Below are positions 1 to 11,229 of a DNA stretch of 64,000 bases, one piece after another. The DNA comes from Cheiracanthium punctorium (taxonomy: Eukaryota > Arthropoda > Arachnida > Araneae > Cheiracanthiidae), in the NCBI GenBank assembly GCA_038373885.1, contig JAWZYV010002521.1, positions 868,001 through 932,000 of the forward strand. The letters are read 5' to 3'. Positions within the stretch are counted from its first letter, which is position 1; each line of letters begins with the position of its first letter. A model generated the notes under the pieces. That model was not told the origin of the DNA. It searched no databases and saw nothing but the letters and a program-made list of their open reading frames with translations. A program made the position numbers and the translations under genes.

Positions 1-1030
1 TTATTTTCTTAATAATTTCGCAAAATTGTCATTAGATAGAGAGTTTTTGTTAACATTTAATGTCGCACTACTTAAAAATGGTAAAGCAAACGTGATCAAA
101 TCGGAAACAAATTTCATCTTTTCCTAATGACTAACCATACAAATGTTCCTTTTCCTTTTTCCTTTTTATTTTGAAGCGTTTCATATCCTTTTATAAGGAG
201 GTAGAAATGGCGTTCTGTGATTCCATGATTATAAAGAGTATAGATAAATTTGAAAAGCCCCCCCCCCTTTTCTTGAACTGTTATTTGAGTTCCTTATTTT
301 GAGTGTCATTTGGCGATTTTTGCTGTTGCAGCTTTAATAATTGCTATGACTTAAAATTTTCAATTTATGGCAGCTATCATACGGAGGACATTTCTTAAAC
401 TAACAGCAAAGGAGTAGTCTGGGTAAGTGCGTTTTTTAAGAACCGTGATCGAGGGGATTAGAAAGCAGTTTCAGTTAATATTATTCACAATACTAATTAA
501 AGTTAACAGAATTGAAACATGCACTTTAAACCTAGAAATAACTTACACAGCTGCGCGAAACTTTTTCCACAGGCCCATTGCAGAGCAAGGGCTTCGGCAG
601 AAAACCAAGAATTAAGAAATCAGCAAAATTTCAATCAATTCAAAGGAATTGGTCAGAAAAGTTCAGTTTTAAAGCAACTTTTCAGTAAACACAAAATGAA
701 CTGTTGAAAAACAATGAGAAGTTTACATTGTTTGCTATAATGCTTGTATAACAATAGATTTGTAATGCATTTGTTGTGTATTGTTTCAGTTGGTTGGTTT
801 TAAATTATTTTTACTCAAATGCCATTGTTATGATGGATTTGAAACAAATGTCCCTCATTATGTTATGTTAATTAGGTAATCCAATGTAGAAATTTGAATT
901 AAACCCGTAGCATCCAAAATAGTGGAAGAATAATGCATTTTTCCACTAGATGTCTGTCACGCTTTTTGGCAATCTAAGAATACACGTAATAGTAAAACAT
1001 TCAGCATTCAAGTTACTGTTAAAAAGTGTA
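1..1030. other. AT-rich non-coding stretch
   Basis: No convincing coding region is seen here. There is a ten-base C run at 258-267 and otherwise AT-rich sequence. The two short open frames at 427-707 overlap each other, lack splice or promoter context and have random-looking composition. Confidence 0.5.
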
Positions 1031-1034
1031 ACAT

Positions 1035-1757
1035 AAAAACCTATAGTTTATGTTGAGCAACCATCTATCATGTGACCAAATTTCTTATTATTCGCTTTAG
1101 TCGTTATTACGTAATACTTGAACAAAGATTCACTCAGTTTTAAACGATTTTCAGAAAATCTCGAAATCTGATCGACATTTTTTAATTAGATGCTTATAGT
1201 TTAAGGAGAGTGACCACCTATAATTTCACCAAATATAATTTTTTCACCTTTGCAGTTATTGAGTGATGTGCGAACACAAATTTGCGCAGTTTGAAACGAT
1301 TTTTGCAAAATCTCAAAATCTTTAAAAATTTTTCAAGATTTTTCAAAAATTTCACGCCAATGTTTTAATTTGAGTGACCACCAATCATGGTACCAAATTT
1401 CATTTCAATCCCTTCAGTCGTTTTTACGTGTTGCTCGAACACGAATTTATGCAGTTTACAAAGATTTTCGCAAAATCTCAAAATACAATCAAGATTTTTT
1501 TTTAAATCGGTGCCTATGTTTTAAGTTGAGTGACCACCTATCATGACACCAAATTTCATATCATTCGCTTCAGTCGTTTTTACGTGATGCTTGAACAAAG
1601 AAAAAGCGTCACGGACAGAATGACTGAACGACAGACAGACAAACATTTTTTTGTGGGTCGCATCGGATTCCCAGGTGCTTGAAACGGATAGAAATCGCAA
1701 ATTTTTTTAATTCCAAGAAATGTACAGACAAAGGTCTAATTTTATTTATATAGATAT
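1035..1757 (-). repeat. 155-bp tandem-repeat element, copy A
   Basis: About four degenerate monomers are seen. They are anchored on the motif (c)ctatagtttaagttgagtgaccacctatcat at about 1040, 1191, 1354 and 1512, giving a period near 150-160 bp. After the last monomer come a cagacagaca tract and a block ending in tttatttatatagat near 1757. The same unit recurs at 22.1-23.2 kb and 28.5-29.0 kb. Read on the minus strand, the element starts with tctatataaataaaat, passes a gtctgtctg tract and enters the tandem monomers. That layout resembles the start of several arthropod non-autonomous elements, possibly Helitron-like, but I cannot classify it. Confidence 0.7.
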
Positions 1758-1764
1758 ATTTCAA

Positions 1765-4230
1765 AAAAGTTTAAAAGTGTCTAACTCTGCTCTCACTGCT
1801 TGCTTGTTCGTTTTTAGCTGGGTAAATAAAAAAGCCATTGAAGATCATATTCAAATAAGATATTTTAAAAATTAGCTCAATATATTATTAGGTGTAACGG
1901 GAAGTAATATATTTTCTTTTTCATTGATTTCTAGCAAAAAAAGAAGTGTATGCGTGTAATCTTTACTCGCGATTGAAGTAAAACTTCTATAATAAGTTCA
2001 TATGATAAGTATAAACTTCACACAATAAGTTTAATTTCTGTATTTTAATTTGTTTCCAGGATTCATAAATTTAATAAGTCCATGTACTCTCTTATCTTCC
2101 TTTGTAGTTCTTAAATTTTCACTCCTCATATCATCTTTATTAAAAAAAAATTCATTTTTCTTTTTAAAGAAATTCGTCGAGTTGCTGGAACAGTATGAAG
2201 ATTGTGTATGTCATTTGCTACATTTAATATCAGAACACATTGGATTTCTGTATTATTTTTAACTGAAATAATATGCATTTCTTACTAGTCATATTTCTGA
2301 AATTTTAACTTTTTTTTGCTTTGTTAAAGTAATTTTACGATATTAAATATTATTTTTAGGTACCATTTAAATATTATTGTGTGTTAAGATATGAAATGTG
2401 TATTAATAATGATATACCTATTATTTAACTGAATTCTTAAAAATATACAAAAAAAGAGGAAAAGAACGAAGTACAATTCTTGGGGTTTTTAAAACTTTAT
2501 TTTCAAGTACACTCCAGTTAAACTCAACTTTCATTTGTGCTTTTCATTCTTACACTCGTGCTGCAAATATGAGATCACACTAAGAAATATTTATCTGCCA
2601 GTATTTTTATGCTACCGATAGAACAACTGAAACCATAATGACCAATATCGATACTAATTTTTAAAAGTAAAATGGAAGTTATTGAGATATTATTCATAGT
2701 TCTTGGAAAAAATATATGAAATATATGTTTTTACATGAAATCAAAAACTAAACATGAGTTCAATTGTAAAAATATTTAAACGAATTGTTTCGGCAAAATA
2801 AATTATCGATACGTAACGTAAGTAAAGAAACCATTATAATGATATGCAAGAAGCTTTATTGTGATTTATTGAAGCAACGGCTTAGTAGATTGCTGCAGTA
2901 TAGTTCTTTTACAATCTTTACAGAAGTTTTACTATATATAAAATTTACGATTTATCATATATTTAGAGTTAAATAAGTTGACAAATATTATGTGTCTACC
3001 AATATAACTCAAGCGGGAAGATACAGGAAAGTAACTTCAGGAGCAGCCTACCTACAAGGTTTAAGACTTTTCTTGCTCCTGAAGCAAACCATTCTTTAGG
3101 GCAACTTCAACGGCAGTTGAAGTAAGAAAAAACATTATCATAATACTATTAAGATTAGAACTTTCAATCTTATCTATATTTTCAATATTATCTACCTACT
3201 TAGATATATCCTCCAACACATCTTTAGTGATTATAGTTAGAGTTTCACTTACACTGTAAAGTTTTACTTTACATTTTTTTAAATATGTTATAGGAATAGA
3301 CCAGAAATATAATTACATATTTTATATAACAGAATGTATACAAAATAATATACAATAATAAGAAATACAAAATAATTAAAGATTCAATAATAATTTTGAT
3401 AAGATATATACAAAGACGAAAGAAAAAAAATACTTTTAGTAGATGTAAATAAAATTTTGAAAGGAAGCCAGAATGTGAGTAATATTCAATACTAATTTTG
3501 ATTGCCAAAGAGTATAATTTATTTAAATTTAATTATACTTATTACAAAAATAAACATATTATAAATGCAAATAAAATTTCGAAGGACGCCAGAAGCATTC
3601 CGAATTAATCCTACTGCATAATTGTTTTCTATTAAATATGACATTGCATTGGCTGTTTGTGATTTATTATTTTGGATATTAAATTGTGCTATTTTCATAA
3701 AAAAGGGTAGGAAAAAACTAAAAATGTTTTAGGAAATTAATAATAAGAAACCTCTCTTATGCTACTTAGTTAAATACTTAGTTGCTCTTAAATATAAATA
3801 GTAAATCGACAATAGTTATTTCTAGTAACCCCTTTTGGAGTCCCTAGCTTTTGCAAAGTTCAATCTAAAAACAGGGCAACTCCTGCTGTACGCCAGATGA
3901 TCAATATCGCATAATTTGTTCTTTTGTACAAATTATTGATGTGACAGTTACTTCAATGGAATTTTTCTGTCGTACAGTCACTTGTGGAGTGCGAAGCTGA
4001 ATATTTGCCAAAAGTAGAATTCTTTTCTTTGTGATGCCAAGAACGAGCGGTGTGATCAAAATCCTGGCAAAAGTACAGCTGGTGACGTCTATGAATCTTT
4101 GGAATCTGCATGACGTGAAGTTGATGAGACACAGACTATTTTTATTCTGTAATATTTTAGTTACTGTTGTTTTAGGTAAATTATGAATGAAGCGCTTATT
4201 GTTTTTTCTGCCTGCAAAAAAGACTTGATT
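1765..4230. other. Non-coding stretch
   Basis: AT-rich DNA with no recognisable gene. Short open frames at 2050-2262, 2785-2976 and 3269-3508 are rich in Phe, Leu, Ile and Tyr, as expected of chance frames in AT-rich DNA. Part of 3840-4230 may belong to the degraded retroelement that lies next to it on the minus strand. Confidence 0.45.
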
Positions 4231-4233
4231 AAG

Positions 4234-5262
4234 TTAATATTCTATACTTTGAGAAATTTTGAATTGCCTTGAAAGTGATTCTTTGATGTCTTCAATTGCA
4301 GTATCTAGCGGCGTGTCAAAGAGCACTATTCGTTGTAATATTGGAACTTTGAGTTCAAATGTCAATATTGAAGTAAGATCCTCCAGTGGCGGATTAATGC
4401 AAGTTTGTCGGTGGGGGCAGTTAGTTAGAAGATTGACATGTACATCCATTTTATGGAAGTGAAATTGGATCTTTTAACTTAATTTTTTTGCCGCCCTTAT
4501 GATCCTTATTCTTTTGTAGATATTCTAATATTTCTCTAGTTGAACCATTGTTTATTCCCTTTATTAGTAAGAAGCCTTGCATAGTTTTCTTGACCGTCTA
4601 TGATGGCTTTTGTTTTGTCTTTATGCTTGGTCAATTCTGACCTTTTATCTTCGGACGTTACTGTATTTTTGGATGTTTTTAGTATTACTACTTCTTGATC
4701 ACTAGGAGGTAATGCTACCGCTTTCACAATCGGATGTGGTATCTTTGGGTTTTGACTGGATGGGTCTTAAAACACGAACCTCTGTCTGAAGTGTTAATAC
4801 TTTTTTTTGCATTCCCACAACTTGATTTTTTAAAGCATTTAAATTCTTTTTAAGTTCTGTGCTAATGTACTTCGGCATTTCCACTTGTGATATTAATTGC
4901 TCCATTTTTGTTATGGTGTCCATGATACAAATAATATTGTCTGTAGAATCTATGAACGCTGTTGTGTGACCGTTACTTTCATAATTGGTGTCTGACAAGT
5001 TCTTTAATGGTCTGAAATCTTCAATTATTTCTGTAGGATCTTGGTTCGCTTCCTCTGACGCTTTCTGCAATGTTTTAGGAGCTGATGAAATTGAGCCCTC
5101 ATAGATGGGTTTGCTTGAATCATTGGATTTATTGCCAACCATTTTCTTATCTGCTGAGTAACCGCTTTCCATGAGTTGTAGTTTACTATTTTTTTTAAAT
5201 TGATTGGTTACTTGTAATAGCGGGTGAATCATTTGAAGATGGGTTTGCCGAATTTTTTCCAC
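4234..5262 (-). pseudogene. Broken LINE-type ORF1/gag-like reading frame
   Basis: Three minus-strand open pieces (5262-4702, about 4727-4536, and 4385-4234) look like parts of one degraded retrotransposon ORF1. The first encodes 186 residues, rich in Ser, Lys and Glu. Its segment at about residues 115-165 (MEQLISQVEMPKY, then LKKNLNALKNQV and MQKKVLTLQTEV) looks like a coiled coil, as is usual in non-LTR ORF1 proteins. The second piece is in another frame, so at least one frameshift separates them. The third piece contains IVLFDTPLDTAIEDI, which resembles the conserved (I/V)(I/L)xxVPxDTTxEDI region of arthropod ORF1 proteins. The frame is further broken by a small element at 4384-4499. Assignment to a LINE (jockey/CR1-like) is inference from pattern; no reverse transcriptase is present here. 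Confidence 0.55.
4384..4499 (-). mobile_element. Small hAT-like MITE, copy 1
   Basis: This block begins cagtggcggattaatgc at 4384 and matches, in inverted orientation, the block at 29455-29639: both share ggatgta(c/t)atgtcaatcttcta next to a short poly-C/G region and a gcattaatccgccactg end. Flanking octamers agatcctc (4376-4383) and tgatcctt (4500-4507) agree at six of eight positions, compatible with a decayed 8-bp target-site duplication as made by hAT transposases. It interrupts the ORF1-like frame. The right end is approximate. Confidence 0.55.
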
Positions 5263-5478
5263 CTTTATCTTCTCCTCCTGGAGGATCTTTTTTAATGTAT
5301 TTGTTTTTTATTCATTTGAGAAAATACTTGTTTCTTGCTCTTGCGATGAAGGAAAGAAAGAAAAAAATAATAACAATAGTCGCAAATATAGCAGGAATAA
5401 ACAACTTGAAAGAGAGAAAGAATGCAGTAACGCTTCTAAAGGAGGTTACATGGGCAGCCGGCTCATAAATAGCACACT

Positions 5479-5500
5479 TAATATATATATATATATATAT
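5479..5500. repeat. (TA)n microsatellite
   Basis: About eleven TA dinucleotides in a row, in otherwise unremarkable AT-rich DNA downstream of the ORF1 relic. Confidence 0.9.
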
Positions 5501-5529
5501 GTTGTTATTGCACCTATTTGGCATTATTT

Positions 5530-6555
5530 CCTTTCTAGCGGCATCACCGGTAGGACCTTTTAAAAACTTTAATTTAGGGTTCCAAGAAATAAAATTAATT
5601 GTTATTTTTTGTATAGGCTGTCAAAATAAGTTGATAATATTCATGCTTACCTGTTAACTATAAATCATCGAATATTTTTTAGGATATTGTCAGTCTATTA
5701 TTACAGTGACCAAAAATTGGAACATAAAATTACAGAGATGATTCATATTTTTAATGTGTTATAATCGCATTGTAAGCTCTTGGTGATGTAATTGTTATTT
5801 ATTTAGTATTTAACTACCTGTATAGTATCTGTTGCTAGGGTTACAGTTGATGGAATATCCAAGTTACCATCATTATTAAATAATTAAAAACTCAACTTAG
5901 AAAAAGAATTGTGTTTATAAAGTATGAAATAACTGATAATTTACTATTCATTAACGGTTTTAAGTACCATCAATTAATAAGACGTACTTGCTTCGGCAGT
6001 ACATATACTAAAAAAAAGCGGGAATATACAATCACCAAATTCTTCAACTAGTAAAATGCAGTAGTCCATGATTATACTTATATTAAGCGTATTGAACAAT
6101 ACTGAATTGCTTAATGCCATGTATTATTTTATCCCTAATCAGCATAACACATTTTAGATATAAATAAACATCCAAAAAGCGGGCTTGTATCGCATCGAAT
6201 AATTTAAAATGAAAGTGCATCTATGAAAAACCTCATTAAATACAAGCACGGTTAAATATTACTAAAATTGTATACAGAATTCATGCAACAGTACTCTGAA
6301 TTTGACAAAGTTTCAACTAGTTGAAGTTTTAAAGTCTTTGGTTTAGAAGTTTAATGGGAGATATTCTTAAATTTAAGATTAAAGATAGATTGTTTAGCCT
6401 ATTTTGTTAAAATAATTTTCTAATACGTAAAGCTGCCAATGTAATTTGCAAGCCACTTCATACTTCATTTTTGGTATTGCTTTTGTAGGCAATTCAATAG
6501 TATTAAAGACTGAAAGGCATGGAAAAAAACGACAAAAGACAGTATCATACACAGG
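5530..6555. other. Non-coding gap 3' of cuticle gene 1
   Basis: AT-rich sequence with nothing I can name. It lies beyond the poly(A) signal of the minus-strand cuticle gene. Confidence 0.5.
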
Positions 6556-6562
6556 CAATAAC

Positions 6563-6568
6563 TTTATT
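6563..6568 (-). terminator. Poly(A) signal of cuticle gene 1
   Basis: A canonical AATAAA hexamer on the minus strand, about 111 nt downstream of the stop codon, so the 3' UTR should be near 130 nt. Confidence 0.75.
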
Positions 6569-6678
6569 TTTCCAACATAACACCAGTTTGACCCCCAACA
6601 TCTATTTGAGCAGGACAGGCAAGACAATATCTTAACACCAAAACACACCGGCTATTTGACAGTCTTAATTTAAGCTCT

Positions 6679-7080
6679 TTACCAGTAGTAACCATGATGA
6701 CCGAGACCGTGATGACCGACGACGGTGTTGTAAGCGAAGGCACCACCATAAGGATGGGCGTAATGTGCTGGAGCATGGTGAAGAGGGCCAGCTGCGTGAT
6801 GGATGGGAGCTGCTGCGTAGTGTGCTACTGGAGCGATGACAGCTGCTGCCTTGTTGATGGCGGTGTTGGCTGGGTCCTTTGGTTCAACTCCTGGTTCGTT
6901 GGTCTTGATGTCAGCTCTGAATCCGGCTGCATCGGCAACGTAGTTGACGACCCTTCGTCGGCCATCAGCGTCGCTCAGGCCGTAAGATCCAACCACAGCT
7001 CCGTGGGAGCCTGATTCTTTTCTGAATGTGGCTCCAGTTCCGTGGCCTTCGTTGTATCCGAAAGCGTAGTTTCCAAGACC
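6679..7080 (-). CDS. Cuticle gene 1, exon 3 (RR domain and tail)
   Basis: The exon follows the acceptor tcattcacag, begins GGT CTT GGA AAC TAC, and runs 133 codons to a TAA stop ending at 6679. It is much richer in G+C than the flanking intron and shows a strong codon preference, which also explains a long antisense open frame at 6694-7014. Confidence 0.95.
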   Translation of the reverse strand, partial: GLGNYAFGYNEGHGTGATFRKESGSHGAVVGSYGLSDADGRRRVVNYVADAAGFRADIKTNEPGVEPKDPANTAINKAAAVIAPVAHYAAAPIHHAAGPLHHAPAHYAHPYGGAFAYNTVVGHHGLGHHGYYW

Positions 7081-10000
7081 CTGTGAATGAAGGAATATGG
7101 TAGAATCATAAATTGACTATAGAAGAATTGGTAGTAATGGTCGATTATAGACGAGACATTATTCCAAAGAGGATACCTTGTCGGAGGAGTTGAGATCTAG
7201 CTTTGTATCATTTTTTTATAAACAAAAATAATTCCAAAAGTTGTCCAAGAAATCAACAATCTGTTTTCGTTAAGTGTTAAAGTCGTTACTATTAATGCGA
7301 TTTCTCAAGTTTTTGAACCAGACAAAACAACTCTGCTGCTTAGGTGTTCTGAATATCATATTTTATTGTTTTTGAACCAACGTAGCTGAAATAATTATCC
7401 TTGTGCGATGTTAAAAAGACCAGTTTAATTCATGATGTCCTACATTTACTTAAAGTGTAACAAATAATTCTCTTCAATTACTTTATAATGTAGAATTTTG
7501 AATGCATTAAAAGTTAACAGATAAAAATATAACATTTTTCCAAAACTACTTATATTACTTGTATTAATATATCAAGTGGAAACCTTCATTGGTGGATAAA
7601 ATTCATTTTTTTTTCAGGCACAGTATTTAAGTATATTAGTCTCCCTTTTCTCAAAGCATACTTGAAAATACATTTATTAAGGGCTAAACATTTCAGAATT
7701 TAGCACTTTCCGTTCAAAATGGATGTACACGGTGGTTCCAAAATGAATTTCATACTATTTTTAATAGCTAAAAGTTTTGAGAATTCCATACTCATTTACG
7801 GAATAAATGAGTTGAATATTCCTTAAAGAATGAATCATAAAATTTTCCAAACCTTAAGATTTTACTCATGTAAAATGATTATATAAAATGATTGAAAAGC
7901 ATGGTATTTTAAATTTTCGAACTCATTATTATTTTGTTCAGTGAGTATGTTTTTGTGAAGATTTGCATACTAGAGATTCAAAAAGATAACAAAATTATTA
8001 GAATAGTTTATTGGTTTTAAAGAAAAAATCACCAAAAGAGCTTGTACGAAGATTTTTCATAAAATAATTCATGAAGTTTAAATCCAGCCTAGTTATGCGA
8101 TTAAAACCATCATTTTAAGCGTTTATTTCACATAATAATCTTAAAAAAGATTATATAATTAAAGTATATCAATAAACCTAGAAGGAATTTTTATTAAGTA
8201 TAATTTATAAGCTCTGTGAATTAAGCCGACGTATTGGTTTTTTACATAAATCCAGTTTCAGTTTAAACAAATAGGTATCTTGTTTTAGACAACCGGGACA
8301 CTTAAAACTTTTCTTTAAATAATCTAGTAACATTTGTGCTTACAACCACGAAATATTGAAGTTTCATGCTACATTCAAACAGTATCTATGAAAATTGATC
8401 TCTCATTATTGGAGATACTTTGTCAGATTATAATAATTGATTCAACTAACCCACAGTAATTAATTTTTGTAAATTCTAGGTCTTCAAATTTTCGATTCTA
8501 AAAGTAATATTTTAAGGCACATGGCATTTTTGTAGGAAACGTTGTAATAATTGTTCTTTAAACCTACAATGGTGAAATGTAATAAAAATATAACTGATAT
8601 TCTGATTAATGTTCGGATTTTAAGATAAAGAAATTTCAATAAAAATACATGACCACGAAACATGAGCTGCATATCTCTATGACAATAATGGGCGTACCAT
8701 AGTTTTAACTTAAAAGCCTAGTTTGAATTTATACAGATTAAGATAAAAAGTAACACACAAGTTTTCGAAAATTATAAACCATTCCAAAGTCTTTCATTTT
8801 TAAAATAGTTTCAATATGCACATGGTTAAATTTGAAATTACGCCACTTTAAATGAATAAAGTTTTAAAATTTGTTTCCACACCAAATGCATGAAAAAATT
8901 ATCATGTAAAGCGTTTAAATGTTTACTAGTTTTGTATAATGGTTATCTCTGAAAAATAGAAATAAATACCTACTGAAAATATTGAATAATATTTCCTGGC
9001 AATGTTGAAAAAAATGATTTAACATTTCAGGTTAAAATGATTTTAAATTTCCTGCGAACATTCAAAGTAGAAGTGATATTCCATGTTTTGCTTCAGTTGA
9101 TCAGGTAAAACTTAGATCATGCAATAGCAATTACCACAAGCCTTACAACATTTTTAGTACCACTTTATAGAAAGAATATTGAATGTTAAAGAGAAGAGAA
9201 ATGTTGAATATCTTCTATTAACAGTACATATAGAGCATGCGAAAAAGGAAGAACTTCCTTAGCAAATCGTGGCTTTAGTATATTTTTAAAATACTAATGA
9301 ATGGAAATTTTCGTGAAAAATTAAATAATAAATCAGAATATGTGTGTGAAACTTACGTCTTCACTTCTGTAGTTTTCGCTGGCTCCTCCTAAGAGGGGAA
9401 CAGCTTGAGAGGCAGCAATTACAGCGAAGAGGATAAAGATCTGAAACAATTGGATTATTTCAGGAAAAATTCATTTATATGTTATAAATGCAGAGAAAGT
9501 GAAAGGACTTTAAAAACTGTTTGATGTCCTAGAGCTTTAGTATTCTAAATAATTAAACCCTTTTATTTTTTATTTAAATTGAATGTTAATATTTAATTAC
9601 TAATTTTAAAATTATTTTTTCATAATTTTCATACATGAGAGATAAAATATTCAAATCACTATTATCTTTCATTTCATAAAGTATGATAATTAACTATTTA
9701 TTTATTCCGATATCTGGACTTAAAGTACTGGACAGAAACTGCCAGTTCTCTTACATCTCTACTACATCTCTACATCTCTACAAGTCTCAGTCGTTCGATT
9801 GTAAGTTTTTGTTCCCCGTTTCAGTACAGGAAGGGAATCAGTTGTTAGTAGCCCACGTATTCTTCCATGATTTCTAACTATTCCTTTTCTTTCAAACTGG
9901 CATAGTAAGATCCTTATATTATCCTAATTGGAAGTAGACCTTCCTTTATCAAAAAATAAACAAAATTGAGGGATGGGAGTAGGTAGTTCTTCGCAGATTT

Positions 10001-10911
10001 TATTCGGAGATCTAGAAATTAATAACTATACAAATATTTTGGAGACTTAAGAGCTAATGTAAATAATCATATTAATAATGTGGATAACTATAAGATATGG
10101 TATCTATTTATTAAATATAGGATACGGAATTTAGGCTGGAAACGGATAGATTATTACTTTTAAGATTCAAATTAGAAAAATCAGTATGATACATAAATAA
10201 AAAACTAAACTTAAACGTAATTACTCTGTAAGATCTGAATCAGGCAACAAAAAGTTTTCGGGTTATGTATGCACATATAAACAAACTACAAATTTAAACA
10301 TGATATTAAACGTAAACTTAATCTTAAATCTATAGCATATAATATTGTAGTATTATTATATTACGATTATATGATAAAGAATTTTATAAAAGGATATATT
10401 TATGCATTTAAGTAATCCGAAAATAAGCAATTAAAACATTTTTGGAATCTAATGTAATTTTATTCGATTTTTTTTGTTATTACTTAATGTAGAAGTGGAT
10501 AAGAGCAATAAACCGAACAGTTTTTAAACCATGATAAAAATATTGATTTTGCTTTTGAAAAGTGAAGTAATAAATTATTTTAATATTTCAAATTTTATTT
10601 TATAAGAATTTTAAAACTTTTTTAGATAACGCCAGTGGCTAAACATTTAATGAATATATGCATAAAATAAGTCTTTTCACTTTAAAAAAGTTTTGGGGCA
10701 TTACAGATATTACTTATGAAATTTTTAGCCTCGATTTTCTTTCTTACATTTATCCTTTTAGTTGCACCGAAAATCAAAGAATTTCTAGTTTAAAAGATGG
10801 AAAACAAATCTAGTTAATATGTCTAAGATCATTTATGATATTTTTACTTGAGAAAGTCAGCTATGAGCATAGAGCTAGAAATAAGTATTGTAATCCAAAA
10901 ATTACCTTCAT
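6679..10911 (-). CDS. RR-domain cuticle protein 1 (spider rigid cuticular protein type), 163 aa
   Basis: Three exons, 10911-10906, 9440-9357 and 7080-6679, joined by GT-AG introns of 1465 and 2276 bp, both in phase 0. The product is a secreted structural protein of the exoskeleton that should bind chitin fibres. Residues 1-2 come from exon 1. Exon 2 supplies the hydrophobic core of the signal peptide (IFILFAVIAASQA), with likely cleavage near residue 16, and a short linker ending SED. Exon 3 begins GLGNYAFGYNEGHGTG and carries the Rebers-Riddiford chitin-binding core at about residues 35-95, with DADGRRRVVNY, VADAAGF and NEPGVEPKDP. The aromatic positions expected to stack on chitin (Y35, F37, Y39, Y63, Y77, F84) are present. 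The tail (about 105-163) is rich in Ala, His, Gly and Tyr and ends GHHGYYW. Length and motifs fit the spider RR-2-like cuticular proteins. The exact mature N-terminus is inferred. Confidence 0.93.
9357..9440 (-). CDS. Cuticle gene 1, exon 2 (signal peptide)
   Basis: Acceptor attgtttcag precedes ATC TTT ATC, and donor GAC|gtaagt follows; 84 nt, 28 codons. The hydrophobic run and the ASQA end look like a signal peptidase site. Exon 2 of the other two cuticle genes has the same layout and ends in the same Asp codon before gtaagt. Confidence 0.93.
10906..10911 (-). CDS. Cuticle gene 1, exon 1 (Met-Lys)
   Basis: ATG AAG followed directly by the donor gtaat. A start exon coding only Met-Lys (or Met plus one residue) is common in arthropod cuticle genes and occurs at the matching place in genes 2 and 3. 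Confidence 0.85.
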
Positions 10912-10939
10912 GATGAACACTTGAGCTATGTTACTCAGG

Positions 10940-10973
10940 ACTGACTGATAACAACGAAGCGCATCCTTTTATA
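10940..10973 (-). promoter_or_regulatory. Core promoter of cuticle gene 1
   Basis: TATAAAAG at 10973-10966 is followed by a doubled arthropod initiator, TCAGTCAGTC. With the second TCAGT as initiator (A at 10942) the TATA box starts 31 bp upstream, the usual spacing. The 5' UTR would be about 31 nt. Confidence 0.8.
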
Positions 10974-11134
10974 CAAAATTATCACAATAGGTGTAACTCT
11001 TTTCTTCCAGAAAACAGACTGCTTCTAAAAAAAAATCTAAAGACTAAAAAAAAAGTTTCCACTTAAAAAATATGTATCTAAAATTTCCGCGCCCATCTCT
11101 CCTATTCCAGATGCAAATCATTGTCCACGATATC

Positions 11135-11226
11135 TTATTGTTTAGAGGTCATGAAGAGTTCGCGGCTGGCACGGGTGTGGTCTGCAATGTTCCGGCCTTG
11201 ATCCACATACTCATCGAATTGCATCT
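11135..11226 (-). other. Exon-like island, possible terminal exon of an unknown gene
   Basis: On the minus strand an acceptor-like agatttttcag is followed by AG ATG CAA TTC GAT GAG and 29 open codons to TAA at 11135. The residues (for example DEYVDQGRNIADHTRASRE) look protein-like and the block is richer in G+C than its surroundings. I do not recognise the family and see no secure upstream exon, although a short acceptor-flanked open block lies at about 11624-11668. It lies about 160 bp upstream of the TATA box of cuticle gene 1 on the same strand, so it could also be conserved regulatory DNA. Confidence 0.25.
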
Positions 11227-11229
11227 CTG

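Noticed and set aside
6694..7014. 106-codon plus-strand open frame
   Set aside because: Antisense shadow of exon 3 of cuticle gene 1.
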